Assembly: GCF_014298075.1 (NCBI RefSeq)
Contig: NZ_CP060418.1
Span: 930,001 to 994,000 of the forward strand
DNA length: 64,000 nt
Direction: 5' to 3'
DNA from: Enterobacter sp. JUb54
GTDB taxonomy: Bacteria; Pseudomonadota; Gammaproteobacteria; Enterobacterales; Enterobacteriaceae
Part shown: positions 35,941-43,921 of the stretch, piece by piece
How positions within the stretch are numbered: position 1 is the first letter of the stretch
How the letters are laid out: each line of letters opens with the position of its first letter
Translations under genes and position numbers: made by a program
The notes under the pieces: model-generated
What the model saw: the letters and a program-made list of their open reading frames with translations, nothing else
Told to the model about the DNA's origin: nothing
Databases searched by the model: none

Positions 35941-36672
35941 TCAGTCCAGCACGGAGGGATCGGCATCGATCATCATCTGCTTCATTTCGGCAAAGTGCTG
36001 ACGGGAAAAATCGGCGATTTTCTCCCAGTCCTGGGCGGTTTTCTCCGCCACTTCATCAGACAATATCTTCAACGGCTGGCCGGTTGACCACGCGGTCACC
36101 AGAATCTGACAGGCCCGCTCCAGGGTCCAGATGTCGTCAAACGCCTCCCCGATATCGCTGCCGGTGACCAGCACGCCGTGGTTGCCCATCAGCAGGCGGC
36201 GCTTATCCGCCAGCAGTCCCGCCAGCCGCGCCCCCTCGGCGACGGTATCCGCCATCCCGCCGTACAGCGTATCCACCGCCACGCGATTGAAATAGCGCGC
36301 GCTGTTCTGTTCGACCGGCAGGATCTGCGGGTTTGCCAGACAGGCGACGCTGGTGGTGTAGACCGGGTGCAGGTGCAGCACCACGCGGACCTCCGGCAGC
36401 CGCTGATGAATCTGGCCGTGGATTGCCCACGCGGTGGCGTCGACGTCCGGGCGGCGGGCGGTCGCTTCATCATCGGCATCCAGCAGCAGCAGGTCGCTGG
36501 CGCGGATCCGCGAGAAGTGTTTCCACTTCGGATTCAGCAGGAACTTCTTGCCGTCCGGCGAGAGGGCGGCGCTAAAGTGGTTAGCCACCGCCTCATGCAT
36601 GCCGAGATGGGCGATAATGCGAAACGTCGCCGCCAGGTCAATGCGCGTCTGTTCTTCGTAAGAGTAGGTCAT
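35941..36672 (-). CDS. Class II aldolase/adducin-family protein
   Basis: A 243-residue member of the class II aldolase/adducin family (fuculose-phosphate aldolase fold). Zinc ligands are His100 and His102 in VVLHLHPVYTTS and His165 in MGNHGVLVTG. The acidic catalytic residue is not obvious, as in decarboxylase-like branches of the family. It ends the minus-strand operon that begins at 39930, starting 4 bp after the binding protein gene with GGAG upstream. It may cleave or decarboxylate the product of the neighbouring PhyH dioxygenase; this is inference. Confidence 0.8.
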   Translation of the reverse strand: MTYSYEEQTRIDLAATFRIIAHLGMHEAVANHFSAALSPDGKKFLLNPKWKHFSRIRASDLLLLDADDEATARRPDVDATAWAIHGQIHQRLPEVRVVLHLHPVYTTSVACLANPQILPVEQNSARYFNRVAVDTLYGGMADTVAEGARLAGLLADKRRLLMGNHGVLVTGSDIGEAFDDIWTLERACQILVTAWSTGQPLKILSDEVAEKTAQDWEKIADFSRQHFAEMKQMMIDADPSVLD

Positions 36673-36676
36673 CGGG

Positions 36677-37492
36677 TTACTCCGCTTTCGGCATCAGGGT
36701 TTTCAGGTCTTCTTCGGTTGGCGGCTGGAAGTTATATTTTTTCAACAGCGCCGCGTACTCCGGCGTGGCGCTGAATTTTTTCAGCCCTTCCTCAAGCGCA
36801 GTTTTGACCTCGCTGTTGCCTTTTTTGACGCCAAAGCCGTTGAGCACCGGGTAAATTAAGGTGTCGGATGAGATAACAATCCGGTCCCCCAGTTTTTCGA
36901 CAACCCCGCGGGCAACCGCCGCATCGGTGATCTGCGCCTCCACCGCCCGCGACAGCAGCGCCTGGGTGGTTTGCGGGTCGGTGCTGTACTCACTTAAGAC
37001 GATCGGCTTGAGGCCTTTCTTCACGCAATAGTCCGCCGACAGCTTTTGCAGCTGCGCCAGCCAGGAGGTGGCGCCCATTGAGCCGATTTTATGGCCGCAG
37101 AACTCTTCCGGGGTTTTCGGCTGATAGCTGGCCCCTTTGAGCGCCAGAATCGATTCTCCGCTTTTCAGGTACGGCACCATGTCGATGACCTTCAGGCGTT
37201 CGGCGGTGATGTACATCGACGAATTGGTGATATCAAAGCGCCCGCCCTGCAGACCGGGGATCAGGTTCGGAAAACGGGTATCGGTATTGACCGCCTCGCG
37301 GCCGATGGTTTTGGCGAGGCCGGCGAGGAACTCAATATCAAACCCGGCTGGCTTGTTGTTTTCCATATATTCATACGGATAAAAGGTCATATCCGAACCG
37401 GCGGTAATCTTCCCCGGCTGCTGAAAGGCGAAGGTGCTGAACGAGGTCAGGGCGCCAGCGGTACACAGGAGCAGAGCATTCAATTTTTTCAT
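36677..37492 (-). CDS. Amino-acid-type ABC substrate-binding protein
   Basis: A 271-residue periplasmic binding protein of the SBP_bac_3 (amino-acid) family. The signal peptide ends near STFAFQQPG. DMTFYPYEYMENNKPAGFDI at about residues 33-52 is the family ligand-pocket motif. The ATG at 37492 has GGAGG 6 bases upstream. It should deliver its ligand to the fused permease/ATPase upstream in the operon. A polar amino acid or a related zwitterion is the likely ligand, but it cannot be named. Confidence 0.87.
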   Translation of the reverse strand: MKKLNALLLCTAGALTSFSTFAFQQPGKITAGSDMTFYPYEYMENNKPAGFDIEFLAGLAKTIGREAVNTDTRFPNLIPGLQGGRFDITNSSMYITAERLKVIDMVPYLKSGESILALKGASYQPKTPEEFCGHKIGSMGATSWLAQLQKLSADYCVKKGLKPIVLSEYSTDPQTTQALLSRAVEAQITDAAVARGVVEKLGDRIVISSDTLIYPVLNGFGVKKGNSEVKTALEEGLKKFSATPEYAALLKKYNFQPPTEEDLKTLMPKAE

Positions 37493-37512
37493 AAAAACCT
37501 CCAGGGATGACA

Positions 37513-38385
37513 TTACATGCTGGCAAGATCGTGGCCGGCCTGCTGCACAAAGAATGAGGCGCCGCGCGGTTTCTGCGGCAGACGAAGCTGGTTAGCGGCG
37601 CTGCGCACCATGCCGCTCTCCTCACCGGCGACCAGCTGCCCGGCGTGGGTGCTTGGCAGCGGGTTTTCACCGAACGGCAGAGCGTCTTCGGCGGCATACA
37701 CGCTGATAAACAGAGTGCGCGGCAGGTCGGTTTCATTGGGGCTTGAAGCGTGAAGCAGGCGGGTATGCATAAAGCAGACTGAGCCTGACGGGCCAAAGCA
37801 GGCCTGCGGTTGCTGGCAGTGTTCGGCCACCACGTCATCGTCCACCGAACCGGTGAAACGTCCCGCCTGCCAGTGGGACCACAGCGGCCCTTTATGACTG
37901 CCCGGCACCACGTTGAGCGGGCCGTTTTCTGGCGTGACCTCGCTGACCATCAGCAGGGCGGTGATGATGTCGTCGTTGCTGTGCGGCGTGAACAGAAAAT
38001 CCTGGTGCCATTTCACCTGGGTGGCGGTAAACGGCAGCTTCGAGTTGATTTTACTGTGATGAAACCGGGTGCCGCTGCCGCCGATCAGCTGGGCGGCAAT
38101 CGTCGCCATTCGCGACTGTAGCGCCGCATGTTCAAAGGCGGCAGAAATCTCGGTCGGCGAACTCACCCGCCGCAGCGACGGGTGGTCGGCGCGATGATCC
38201 CCTTCGAGGTCAAAGCGCGGGCGGCCATCCAGAGTCGCGCCCCAGACCTCGGTGTGCTGGCGGCTTTCTGCGACCCAGCCGTCAAAATCCTGCTGTAATG
38301 CGCTGACTTCGTCGGGTGAGAGCACCCCCTCGACGACCAGAAAGCCTTGCTGATGAAACTGTTCGATTTGCCACTGCGCGATCAT
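37513..38385 (-). CDS. Phytanoyl-CoA dioxygenase (PhyH) family Fe(II)/2-oxoglutarate oxygenase, first
   Basis: A 290-residue PhyH-family protein. Iron ligands are His127 and Asp129 in KWHQDFLF and His212 in RLLHASSPN. Arg223 in LPRTLFISVY is the probable 2-oxoglutarate anchor. Bacterial members hydroxylate small free substrates, for example ectoine or 2-aminoethylphosphonate, rather than phytanoyl-CoA. AAGGA lies before the ATG. It is the second gene of an operon with an amino-acid importer and a class II aldolase, so it likely hydroxylates the imported compound. The substrate is unknown. Confidence 0.82.
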   Translation of the reverse strand: MIAQWQIEQFHQQGFLVVEGVLSPDEVSALQQDFDGWVAESRQHTEVWGATLDGRPRFDLEGDHRADHPSLRRVSSPTEISAAFEHAALQSRMATIAAQLIGGSGTRFHHSKINSKLPFTATQVKWHQDFLFTPHSNDDIITALLMVSEVTPENGPLNVVPGSHKGPLWSHWQAGRFTGSVDDDVVAEHCQQPQACFGPSGSVCFMHTRLLHASSPNETDLPRTLFISVYAAEDALPFGENPLPSTHAGQLVAGEESGMVRSAANQLRLPQKPRGASFFVQQAGHDLASM

Positions 38386-38409
38386 AATTTTTCCTTCACA
38401 AACGGAGAG

Positions 38410-39930
38410 TTAAGCCAGGGAGACATCTTTGAGGAACGCATCCACGCGCGGGTGGTTGCCGTCGCGCATCGCCTGCGGCGTGTCATCGCAAACCACGCGT
38501 CCTTTTTCCATAAACACAATCCGGTCAGAGACTTTGAAGGCGAAGTTCATCTCATGGGTCACGATCACCATGGTGATGCCTTCATGGGCCAGCGATTCGA
38601 TGACCTGGAGCACCTCATTGACCTTTTCCGGGTCCAGCGCCGAGGTGGGCTCATCGAACAGCATGATTTGCGGGCGCATCATCAGGGCGCGGGCAATGGC
38701 CACACGCTGCTGCTGGCCGCCGGAGAGCTGGTGCGGATACTTCCACGCGTGCTCCAGCATGCCGACCTTATGCAGCAACTCGCAGGCGTGCTGCTTGAGC
38801 TCGGCCTCGGAGGCCAGCCGGTGGTAGCGCGGCGCCAGCAGCAGGTTGCCGAGCACCGTCAGGTGCGGGAACAGATTAAAACTCTGGAACACCATGCCGA
38901 TGTTGAGACGATACTGGGCATTTTCCATAAAGCGTGGCTTCTGCACCCCCTGACGTTCGAGGTGAATAAACGGCTGGCCGTTAATCTGAATCTCGCCGTT
39001 GTCGATCTGCTCGAGGCCGTTGAGCAGGCGGATCAGGGTGGTTTTCCCGGATCCGGAAGGACCGATCACCGAGACCACTTCGCCAGGCTGGACCTGCAGG
39101 CTGACGGCGCCGAGGACTTCGACATTGTTATAGGCTTTGTGCAGTTTTGAAGCCTGCAGCGCCGGATGGGCGTTATCGACGGTGCTGCGGGTCATCACCG
39201 GCCGGGCCTGGGTGGCCAGTTGCTGCATTTCGCTGTCGACCGGGCGCGTGACCTTGCGGCGGGTGACGTCGAGGTAGCTTTCCAGGCGTTTGAGTAAGAA
39301 GTCAAAGACGGTGACAATCAGCACGTAGTAGAACGCCACGGCCGCCATGGTTTCCATGACCAGGAAGTTCTGCGAATAAAGTCGCTGACCGACCATCAAA
39401 ATCTCGGTCAGGGAGATAACCGAAACCAGCGAGCTGAGCTTGACGACGGCAATGTATTCGTTTGCCAGCGCCGGCAGGGCGACGCGCAGCGCCTGGGGAA
39501 TAATCACCCGCCACTGGGTGCCGGCATAGCGTAACCCCAGCGCCCTGGCGGCTTCGCCCTGACCTTTGGGAATCGACAGCAGCCCGCCGCGATGGATCTC
39601 GGCGACGTAGGCGGCTTCACTCAGCACCATCGCCAGCAGGCCGGCCCAGAACGGGTCGTTGAGCACTATCGCCGTTGACGGCGCCGCCTGGGGCAGGTTG
39701 TAGACGAAGATCAGCAGGACCAGCAGCGGCAGGCTGCGAAACAGCCAGATGTACAGCCGGGCGGGGACATTAAACAGTTTGCGCGGCGACTGCTTGGCCA
39801 GGGCGAGTACAAAGCCCAGCACAATACTGCAACCCCAGGTCAGCAGACTTAATTTAATGACGGTCCAGGTGGCCTGCCAAAAATCTGCATCATTAAGCAG
39901 ACTGAACATGTAGTTCCAGTTAAACGTCAT
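38410..39930 (-). CDS. Fused amino-acid ABC permease and ATP-binding protein
   Basis: A 506-residue protein fusing a HisM-type permease (about residues 1-220, EAA motif around 127-140) to a GlnQ-type ATPase (about 258-506). Walker A GPSGSGKTT lies at 290-298, signature LSGGQQQRVAIARALMM follows near residue 414, and Walker B is IMLFDEPTSALDP. Both usually separate subunits are in one chain, as seen in some enterobacterial amino-acid importers. It is the first gene of the minus-strand operon and is divergent from the LysR gene at 40430. A homodimer would make the full transporter. Confidence 0.88.
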   Translation of the reverse strand: MTFNWNYMFSLLNDADFWQATWTVIKLSLLTWGCSIVLGFVLALAKQSPRKLFNVPARLYIWLFRSLPLLVLLIFVYNLPQAAPSTAIVLNDPFWAGLLAMVLSEAAYVAEIHRGGLLSIPKGQGEAARALGLRYAGTQWRVIIPQALRVALPALANEYIAVVKLSSLVSVISLTEILMVGQRLYSQNFLVMETMAAVAFYYVLIVTVFDFLLKRLESYLDVTRRKVTRPVDSEMQQLATQARPVMTRSTVDNAHPALQASKLHKAYNNVEVLGAVSLQVQPGEVVSVIGPSGSGKTTLIRLLNGLEQIDNGEIQINGQPFIHLERQGVQKPRFMENAQYRLNIGMVFQSFNLFPHLTVLGNLLLAPRYHRLASEAELKQHACELLHKVGMLEHAWKYPHQLSGGQQQRVAIARALMMRPQIMLFDEPTSALDPEKVNEVLQVIESLAHEGITMVIVTHEMNFAFKVSDRIVFMEKGRVVCDDTPQAMRDGNHPRVDAFLKDVSLA

Positions 39931-40000
39931 GGGCTATTTCACTCGCCATAATTAACGGAGATAAATGGGATACCGCTGATCAAAAATGGGGCATCGCCAG

Positions 40001-40020
40001 GTGTTATCGTGCAATAACAC
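40001..40020. promoter_or_regulatory. Palindrome GTGTTAT-N6-ATAACAC, candidate LysR operator
   Basis: A perfect 7-6-7 inverted repeat lies 71 bp upstream of the fused ABC transporter gene. Its T-N11-A-like geometry fits a LysR-type site for the regulator at 40430. Confidence 0.5.
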
Positions 40021-40228
40021 TATGCTGGCACTCTTCGCTGCGAGGCAATTAGTAAATTTTTGGTCTTTAAGTTTAAAAAAACTATATAGGCAAATTAATA
40101 TCAATAAATTTAAAGCAATGACTGTGAAACAAGAACTAAACATTAAAAAAACAATTACAAATAGTCGTCAACGTAACTGGCCTTAACAGCGTTATTTGCG
40201 CAATTTTAGGGCGCAATAATGATTATTT

Positions 40229-40255
40229 TGGTGCAGGGTGATTCATGTTGGTGCA
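40229..40255 (+). promoter_or_regulatory. Two NtrC-like TGGTGCA half-sites
   Basis: TGGTGCA occurs at 40229-40235 and 40249-40255, 20 bp apart and so on the same helix face. The second is paired with TGATTCA at 40239-40245, giving a 17-bp site of NtrC geometry (TGCACCA-N3-TGGTGCA) with 11 of 14 positions matching. They lie roughly 120-150 bp before the predicted sigma-54 start. Confidence 0.4.
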
Positions 40256-40351
40256 ATAGAATATATTTTTCAATAACGGGCGGAGTTTCTGTCAGCCCCG
40301 GATGAAAATAGCCGGCCGCACAGGCGGGGAAATAAGCGCAAAGCCGTGAAG

Positions 40352-40367
40352 TGGCATGATGCTTGCT
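40352..40367 (+). promoter_or_regulatory. Sigma-54 promoter before the LysR gene
   Basis: TGGCATG-N4-TTGCT matches the RpoN consensus TGGCACG-N4-TTGCW except one base. The invariant GG (40353-40354) and GC (40365-40366) are separated by exactly 10 bp. Transcription would start near 40378, about 52 bp before the ATG. Confidence 0.65.
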
Positions 40368-40429
40368 ACTTGCTTATTAAGAAACTATGCCATTCCCGTG
40401 CGGGACAATATTTCATAAAGGGTGAGGCT

Positions 40430-41344
40430 ATGACGCGATTCACGCTCAAACAACTTAAATACTTTGTTACCGTTGTAGAGACCGAAAGCATCGCGGAAGC
40501 GTCACGGCAGCTGCATATTGCCCAGCCGTCGATCTCCATTGCGATTAAAAACCTTGAAAGCACCTTCGAGCAGCAGCTGTTTATTCGCCACCATGCGCAA
40601 GGGGTTTCCTTAACCTCTTGCGGACGGCGCTTTTATGAGAAGGCGAAAGAGCTGCTGCGGCTTTCGTACGAGTTCGAGCAAAATTCCCGCGCCGATAAGG
40701 AACTGGTTTCCGGGACCATTTCCGTGGGCTGTTTTGAATCCGTCGCGCCGCTGTATATGCCGAAACTGGTGGCCGGGTTTAAAAAAATGTATCCCGATAT
40801 CACTCTACAGCTGTATGACGGCGAGCAGCATGAGTTAATGCATGGCCTGCATCGCGGACGTTTCGACCTGGCGCTGGTGTACGATCTGGAGCTGGGGCAT
40901 TCGGTTAATAAGGAGATGCTCAACGCGCCGCATAAACCGTATGCGCTGCTGCCTGCCAGCCATCCGCTGGCGCAGAAAAGTCGCGTCACCCTGCAAGAGC
41001 TCAGCCATGAGCCGATGATTCTGCTGGATGCGGTGCCGAGCAAAAACTATTTCATCACCATCTTTAAAGAGAAGGGCTATCACCCGGAAGTGGCATACAG
41101 TTCGCCGTCAATAGAAATGGTGCGCTGCATGGTGGGCCAGGGATTAGGATTTTCGGTATTAGTGACCCGGCCGTTGTGCGATATGACCTACGACGGAGAA
41201 CGGCTGGTGCAGCTGGATATTGAAGATGAAATGCCGGCGTCGACCTTAATTATGGCGCACCTCGCGAATAATGAACCGACCCGACCCACACAGCTATTTA
41301 TGGATTATTGCCGCAGCATCGAATTAACGCCGGCTTACCAGTAA
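40430..41344 (+). CDS. LysR-family regulator of the PhyH/ABC locus
   Basis: A 304-residue LysR protein. The N-terminal HTH (IAEASRQLHIAQPSISIAIK, about residues 18-37) is followed by the effector domain. The ATG at 40430 has AAGGGTGAGG upstream; a longer frame from 40346 would start inside the sigma-54 promoter region. It sits between two importer/PhyH modules, one divergent and one downstream, and is likely to control both. The promoter features suggest that its own expression rises in nitrogen limitation. It is not Nac by sequence. Confidence 0.87.
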   Translation: MTRFTLKQLKYFVTVVETESIAEASRQLHIAQPSISIAIKNLESTFEQQLFIRHHAQGVSLTSCGRRFYEKAKELLRLSYEFEQNSRADKELVSGTISVGCFESVAPLYMPKLVAGFKKMYPDITLQLYDGEQHELMHGLHRGRFDLALVYDLELGHSVNKEMLNAPHKPYALLPASHPLAQKSRVTLQELSHEPMILLDAVPSKNYFITIFKEKGYHPEVAYSSPSIEMVRCMVGQGLGFSVLVTRPLCDMTYDGERLVQLDIEDEMPASTLIMAHLANNEPTRPTQLFMDYCRSIELTPAYQ

Positions 41345-41545
41345 ATAAAGCACCTGCGGACACGACCGGGCGGTCGCTAATAGTCGCGTCACTCAGGCTC
41401 ACAAATTTCTATTTAGCGACTCGTTTTATAATAATTTACCCGCGGCTGTTGATTAAATAACCTGAAAACGAACCCTGGCGGCGGAATACCCGGCGCGCCA
41501 GGCCTGTTTGCATTCACATCATTTATCAACAGAGGGTGGTTAGTT

Positions 41546-42370
41546 ATGCAAAATCAGCGTGCTCCGCACATCAGTCCGCAGACCGTCGACAGCTATCAGC
41601 GCGACGGGGTGGTGTTGCTGAAAGGCGTATTTACGCCGTGGATTGAGAGCCTGGCCAATGGCGTGGCGGAACTGATGGCCAATCCCAGCGAATATGGCCA
41701 TGCGCGAACGGTGGTGCCGAAAGATGGCTCGGCACCGTTTTTCCAGGATTATTGTAACTGGTCGCGGATCCCCGACTTTGAAGATTTTGTCCGCCAGTCG
41801 CCGGCGGCCGAAATTGCCGCCGCGCTGATGCAGTCGAAAACCGCTAAATTCTTCCATGAGCACACCCTGGTGAAGCAGCCCGGCGGCAGCACCGTCACGC
41901 CGTGGCATCACGATCAGCCTTATTACTGCGTGGAAGGGCAGCAGAACGTCAGTTTCTGGATCCCGCTGGACCCGGTGGCAGAGGCGATTTCGCTGCGCTG
42001 CATTCGCGGCTCCCACCTCTGGGGAGATGAGTTTAGCCCGACGCGTTTTAACGGCTCTAAGCTGTATAGCCATGGCCGGTTCAAAGAGCTGCCGGATATC
42101 GATGGGCATCAGGATGACTACGATATTGTCAGCTGGGCGCTGGAACCGGGAGATGCGGTGGCCTTCCATTACCGCACGGTGCACGGTGCCAGCGGCAATC
42201 ATACCCAGCGCGCGCGGCGGGTGTTCTCCGCCCGTTGGGTCGGCGATGACGCTACTTTTGTCGATCGCGGCGGGGTGACTTCACCGCCGTTCCCGGAACT
42301 GACCCTGCAAGATGGCGAGGCGCTGGTCTCACCGCTGTTTCCGCAGGTCTGGCCGCGCGCTGTCGCGTAA
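41546..42370 (+). CDS. Phytanoyl-CoA dioxygenase (PhyH) family Fe(II)/2-oxoglutarate oxygenase, second
   Basis: A 274-residue PhyH-family protein distinct from the one at 37513. Iron ligands are His121 and Asp123 in TPWHHDQPYY and His213 in YRTVHGASGN. Arg224 or Arg225 in RARRVFSARW is the probable 2-oxoglutarate anchor. GAGGGTGGT lies upstream of the ATG. A strong terminator at 42381 follows, so the gene is monocistronic or the end of a LysR-PhyH unit (201-bp gap). Its substrate is unknown; the following ABC importer is of a class that also carries 2-aminoethylphosphonate. Confidence 0.82.
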   Translation: MQNQRAPHISPQTVDSYQRDGVVLLKGVFTPWIESLANGVAELMANPSEYGHARTVVPKDGSAPFFQDYCNWSRIPDFEDFVRQSPAAEIAAALMQSKTAKFFHEHTLVKQPGGSTVTPWHHDQPYYCVEGQQNVSFWIPLDPVAEAISLRCIRGSHLWGDEFSPTRFNGSKLYSHGRFKELPDIDGHQDDYDIVSWALEPGDAVAFHYRTVHGASGNHTQRARRVFSARWVGDDATFVDRGGVTSPPFPELTLQDGEALVSPLFPQVWPRAVA

Positions 42371-42380
42371 CCAGTGCGAT

Positions 42381-42409
42381 GGGTTCGACACACCGTCGAA
42401 CCCTGTTTT
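42381..42409 (+). terminator. Rho-independent terminator after the second PhyH gene
   Basis: GGGTTCGAC (42381-42389) pairs perfectly with GTCGAACCC (42395-42403) around a 5-nt loop, followed by TGTTTT. Confidence 0.85.
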
Positions 42410-42737
42410 ACAGCGATAATGCCATTTAAGTTGCACAATAGATTTTTTCTCAACCGTATTTATGGTGCTTAACCTATTACGCAGTTAATAATGTTCATTG
42501 ATTAGCGTTATTTGATTTCCATTTATTTTATGAGATAGCGCGTTTGCCTGCTTAATGTTGTCTTAATATTTGTCCCCTTCCTGCAGTGCCGCGAACGTCT
42601 GCCAATGCGGCTGTCTGATATTTAATTCCGCCAGCGTCACAAAAGCCGGAAAAAAACAAACCCTGCCATTGCAACCCTCAGCATGAGCGCTATAAGTTAA
42701 TTTTACGTTAATTAAATGATAATAAAGGGTTGGATCT
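42410..42737. other. Intergenic region, 328 bp, AT-rich promoter region
   Basis: It precedes the iron/phosphonate-type ABC operon, and AAAGGGTTGGA precedes that ATG. No conserved Fur palindrome was seen here, which argues weakly against a dedicated iron transporter. No gene is visible. Confidence 0.4.
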
Positions 42738-43826
42738 ATGCATAGGAAAATGAGCGGCTTAGTGGTTTCACTGACAGCAGTCTTCTCCTGTTCTGTTCTG
42801 GCAGCATTACCTCATGGTTACCCGGCAGATTATCAAAAAGTGATTAATGCCGCGCTGGAAGAGGGCAAAGTGGTTATCTATTCCACGACGGATATTAAAG
42901 CCTCGGGGCCGTTAATAAACGGGTTTGAGACCCAGTACCCCGGGGTAAGAGTGGAATATAACGATATGAACAGCACCGAGCTTTATAACCGCTTTATCAG
43001 CGAACTGGCCGCCGGTGGCGGCAGCGGTGATGTGGTCTGGAGCTCCTCGATGGACACGGCGCTGAAGCTGGCGACCGAGTATGCCGTGCCTTACGCCTCG
43101 CAGGAGCTGGACAAGCTGCCGAAGTGGGCGGTGTGGCAACAAAAAGCCTACGGAACCACCTACGAGCCGGTGGTCTTTATCTATAACAAGCGCCTGATCC
43201 CGCAAAATGAGGTCCCGGATTCACATACCGCGCTGGCGAAGCTGGTCGCCGCTCAGGCCGATAAGTTCAAAGGCAAAGTCACCACTTACGATATCGAAAA
43301 GTCCGGGCTGGGCTTCATGCTGGCGGTGCAGGACAGCAAAGCGGACGCTAATTATTTCGGCGATCTGGCCGGGATGGCGAAAGGCGGCCTGACCGTGCAG
43401 TCTTCCACCGGCACGATGATGGAAAGGGTCTCCTCGGGGGAAAACCTGCTGGGCTATAACATTCTCGGCTCCTATGCCGAAGCGCGGGCCAAAACGGACC
43501 CGTCATTAGGTATTTCGTATCCGAAAGATTATGTGCTGGTGTTATCGCGGGTCTCTTTTATTTCTCAGGAGGCCAAACATCCTAATGCCGCCAAATTGTG
43601 GTTCGATTATGTGCTGTCGAAACAAGGGCAAAGCATTCTGGCTAATCAGGCCGATATTCCTTCGATTCGCAACGATATTGACGGGGAAAATGATATCGAC
43701 GGGATGACCAAAATGCTGGGTAATGCGCTGAAACCGATTCCGGTCGATGAATCATTGCTGGAATATCTGGAACCGAAAAGCCGTCTGGAATTTATCAAAC
43801 AATGGCGTAGCGCCGCCGCAAAATAA
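42738..43826 (+). CDS. ABC substrate-binding protein, Fe3+/2-aminoethylphosphonate (extracellular-binding) type
   Basis: A 362-residue periplasmic protein of the extracellular solute-binding family 1 (AfuA/FbpA/PhnS-like). The signal peptide ends near SCSVLAALPHG. The mature start (YQKVINAALEEGKVVIYSTT) is typical of this class. Members carry ferric iron, 2-aminoethylphosphonate or small organic anions. No tyrosine pair typical of FbpA is evident near the C-terminus, so iron is not assured. It is the first gene of a three-gene importer operon. Confidence 0.83.
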   Translation: MHRKMSGLVVSLTAVFSCSVLAALPHGYPADYQKVINAALEEGKVVIYSTTDIKASGPLINGFETQYPGVRVEYNDMNSTELYNRFISELAAGGGSGDVVWSSSMDTALKLATEYAVPYASQELDKLPKWAVWQQKAYGTTYEPVVFIYNKRLIPQNEVPDSHTALAKLVAAQADKFKGKVTTYDIEKSGLGFMLAVQDSKADANYFGDLAGMAKGGLTVQSSTGTMMERVSSGENLLGYNILGSYAEARAKTDPSLGISYPKDYVLVLSRVSFISQEAKHPNAAKLWFDYVLSKQGQSILANQADIPSIRNDIDGENDIDGMTKMLGNALKPIPVDESLLEYLEPKSRLEFIKQWRSAAAK

Positions 43827-43921
43827 TGTCCTGGCAGGCTGTGTGATTTGCCATGCAGCCTTTTTCGTGCCTGCGCTTTGCCCGTCTGGTTATGCAGTGC
43901 ACCGGCTTAAAGGGATGGTAT

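Larger units (their letters stand above)
39931..40429. other. Divergent regulatory region, 499 bp
   Basis: AT-rich interval between the amino-acid importer operon (minus) and the LysR gene (plus). It holds a 20-bp palindrome (40001-40020), two TGGTGCA half-sites (40229-40255) and a sigma-54 type promoter (40352-40367). No gene is visible. Confidence 0.6.
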
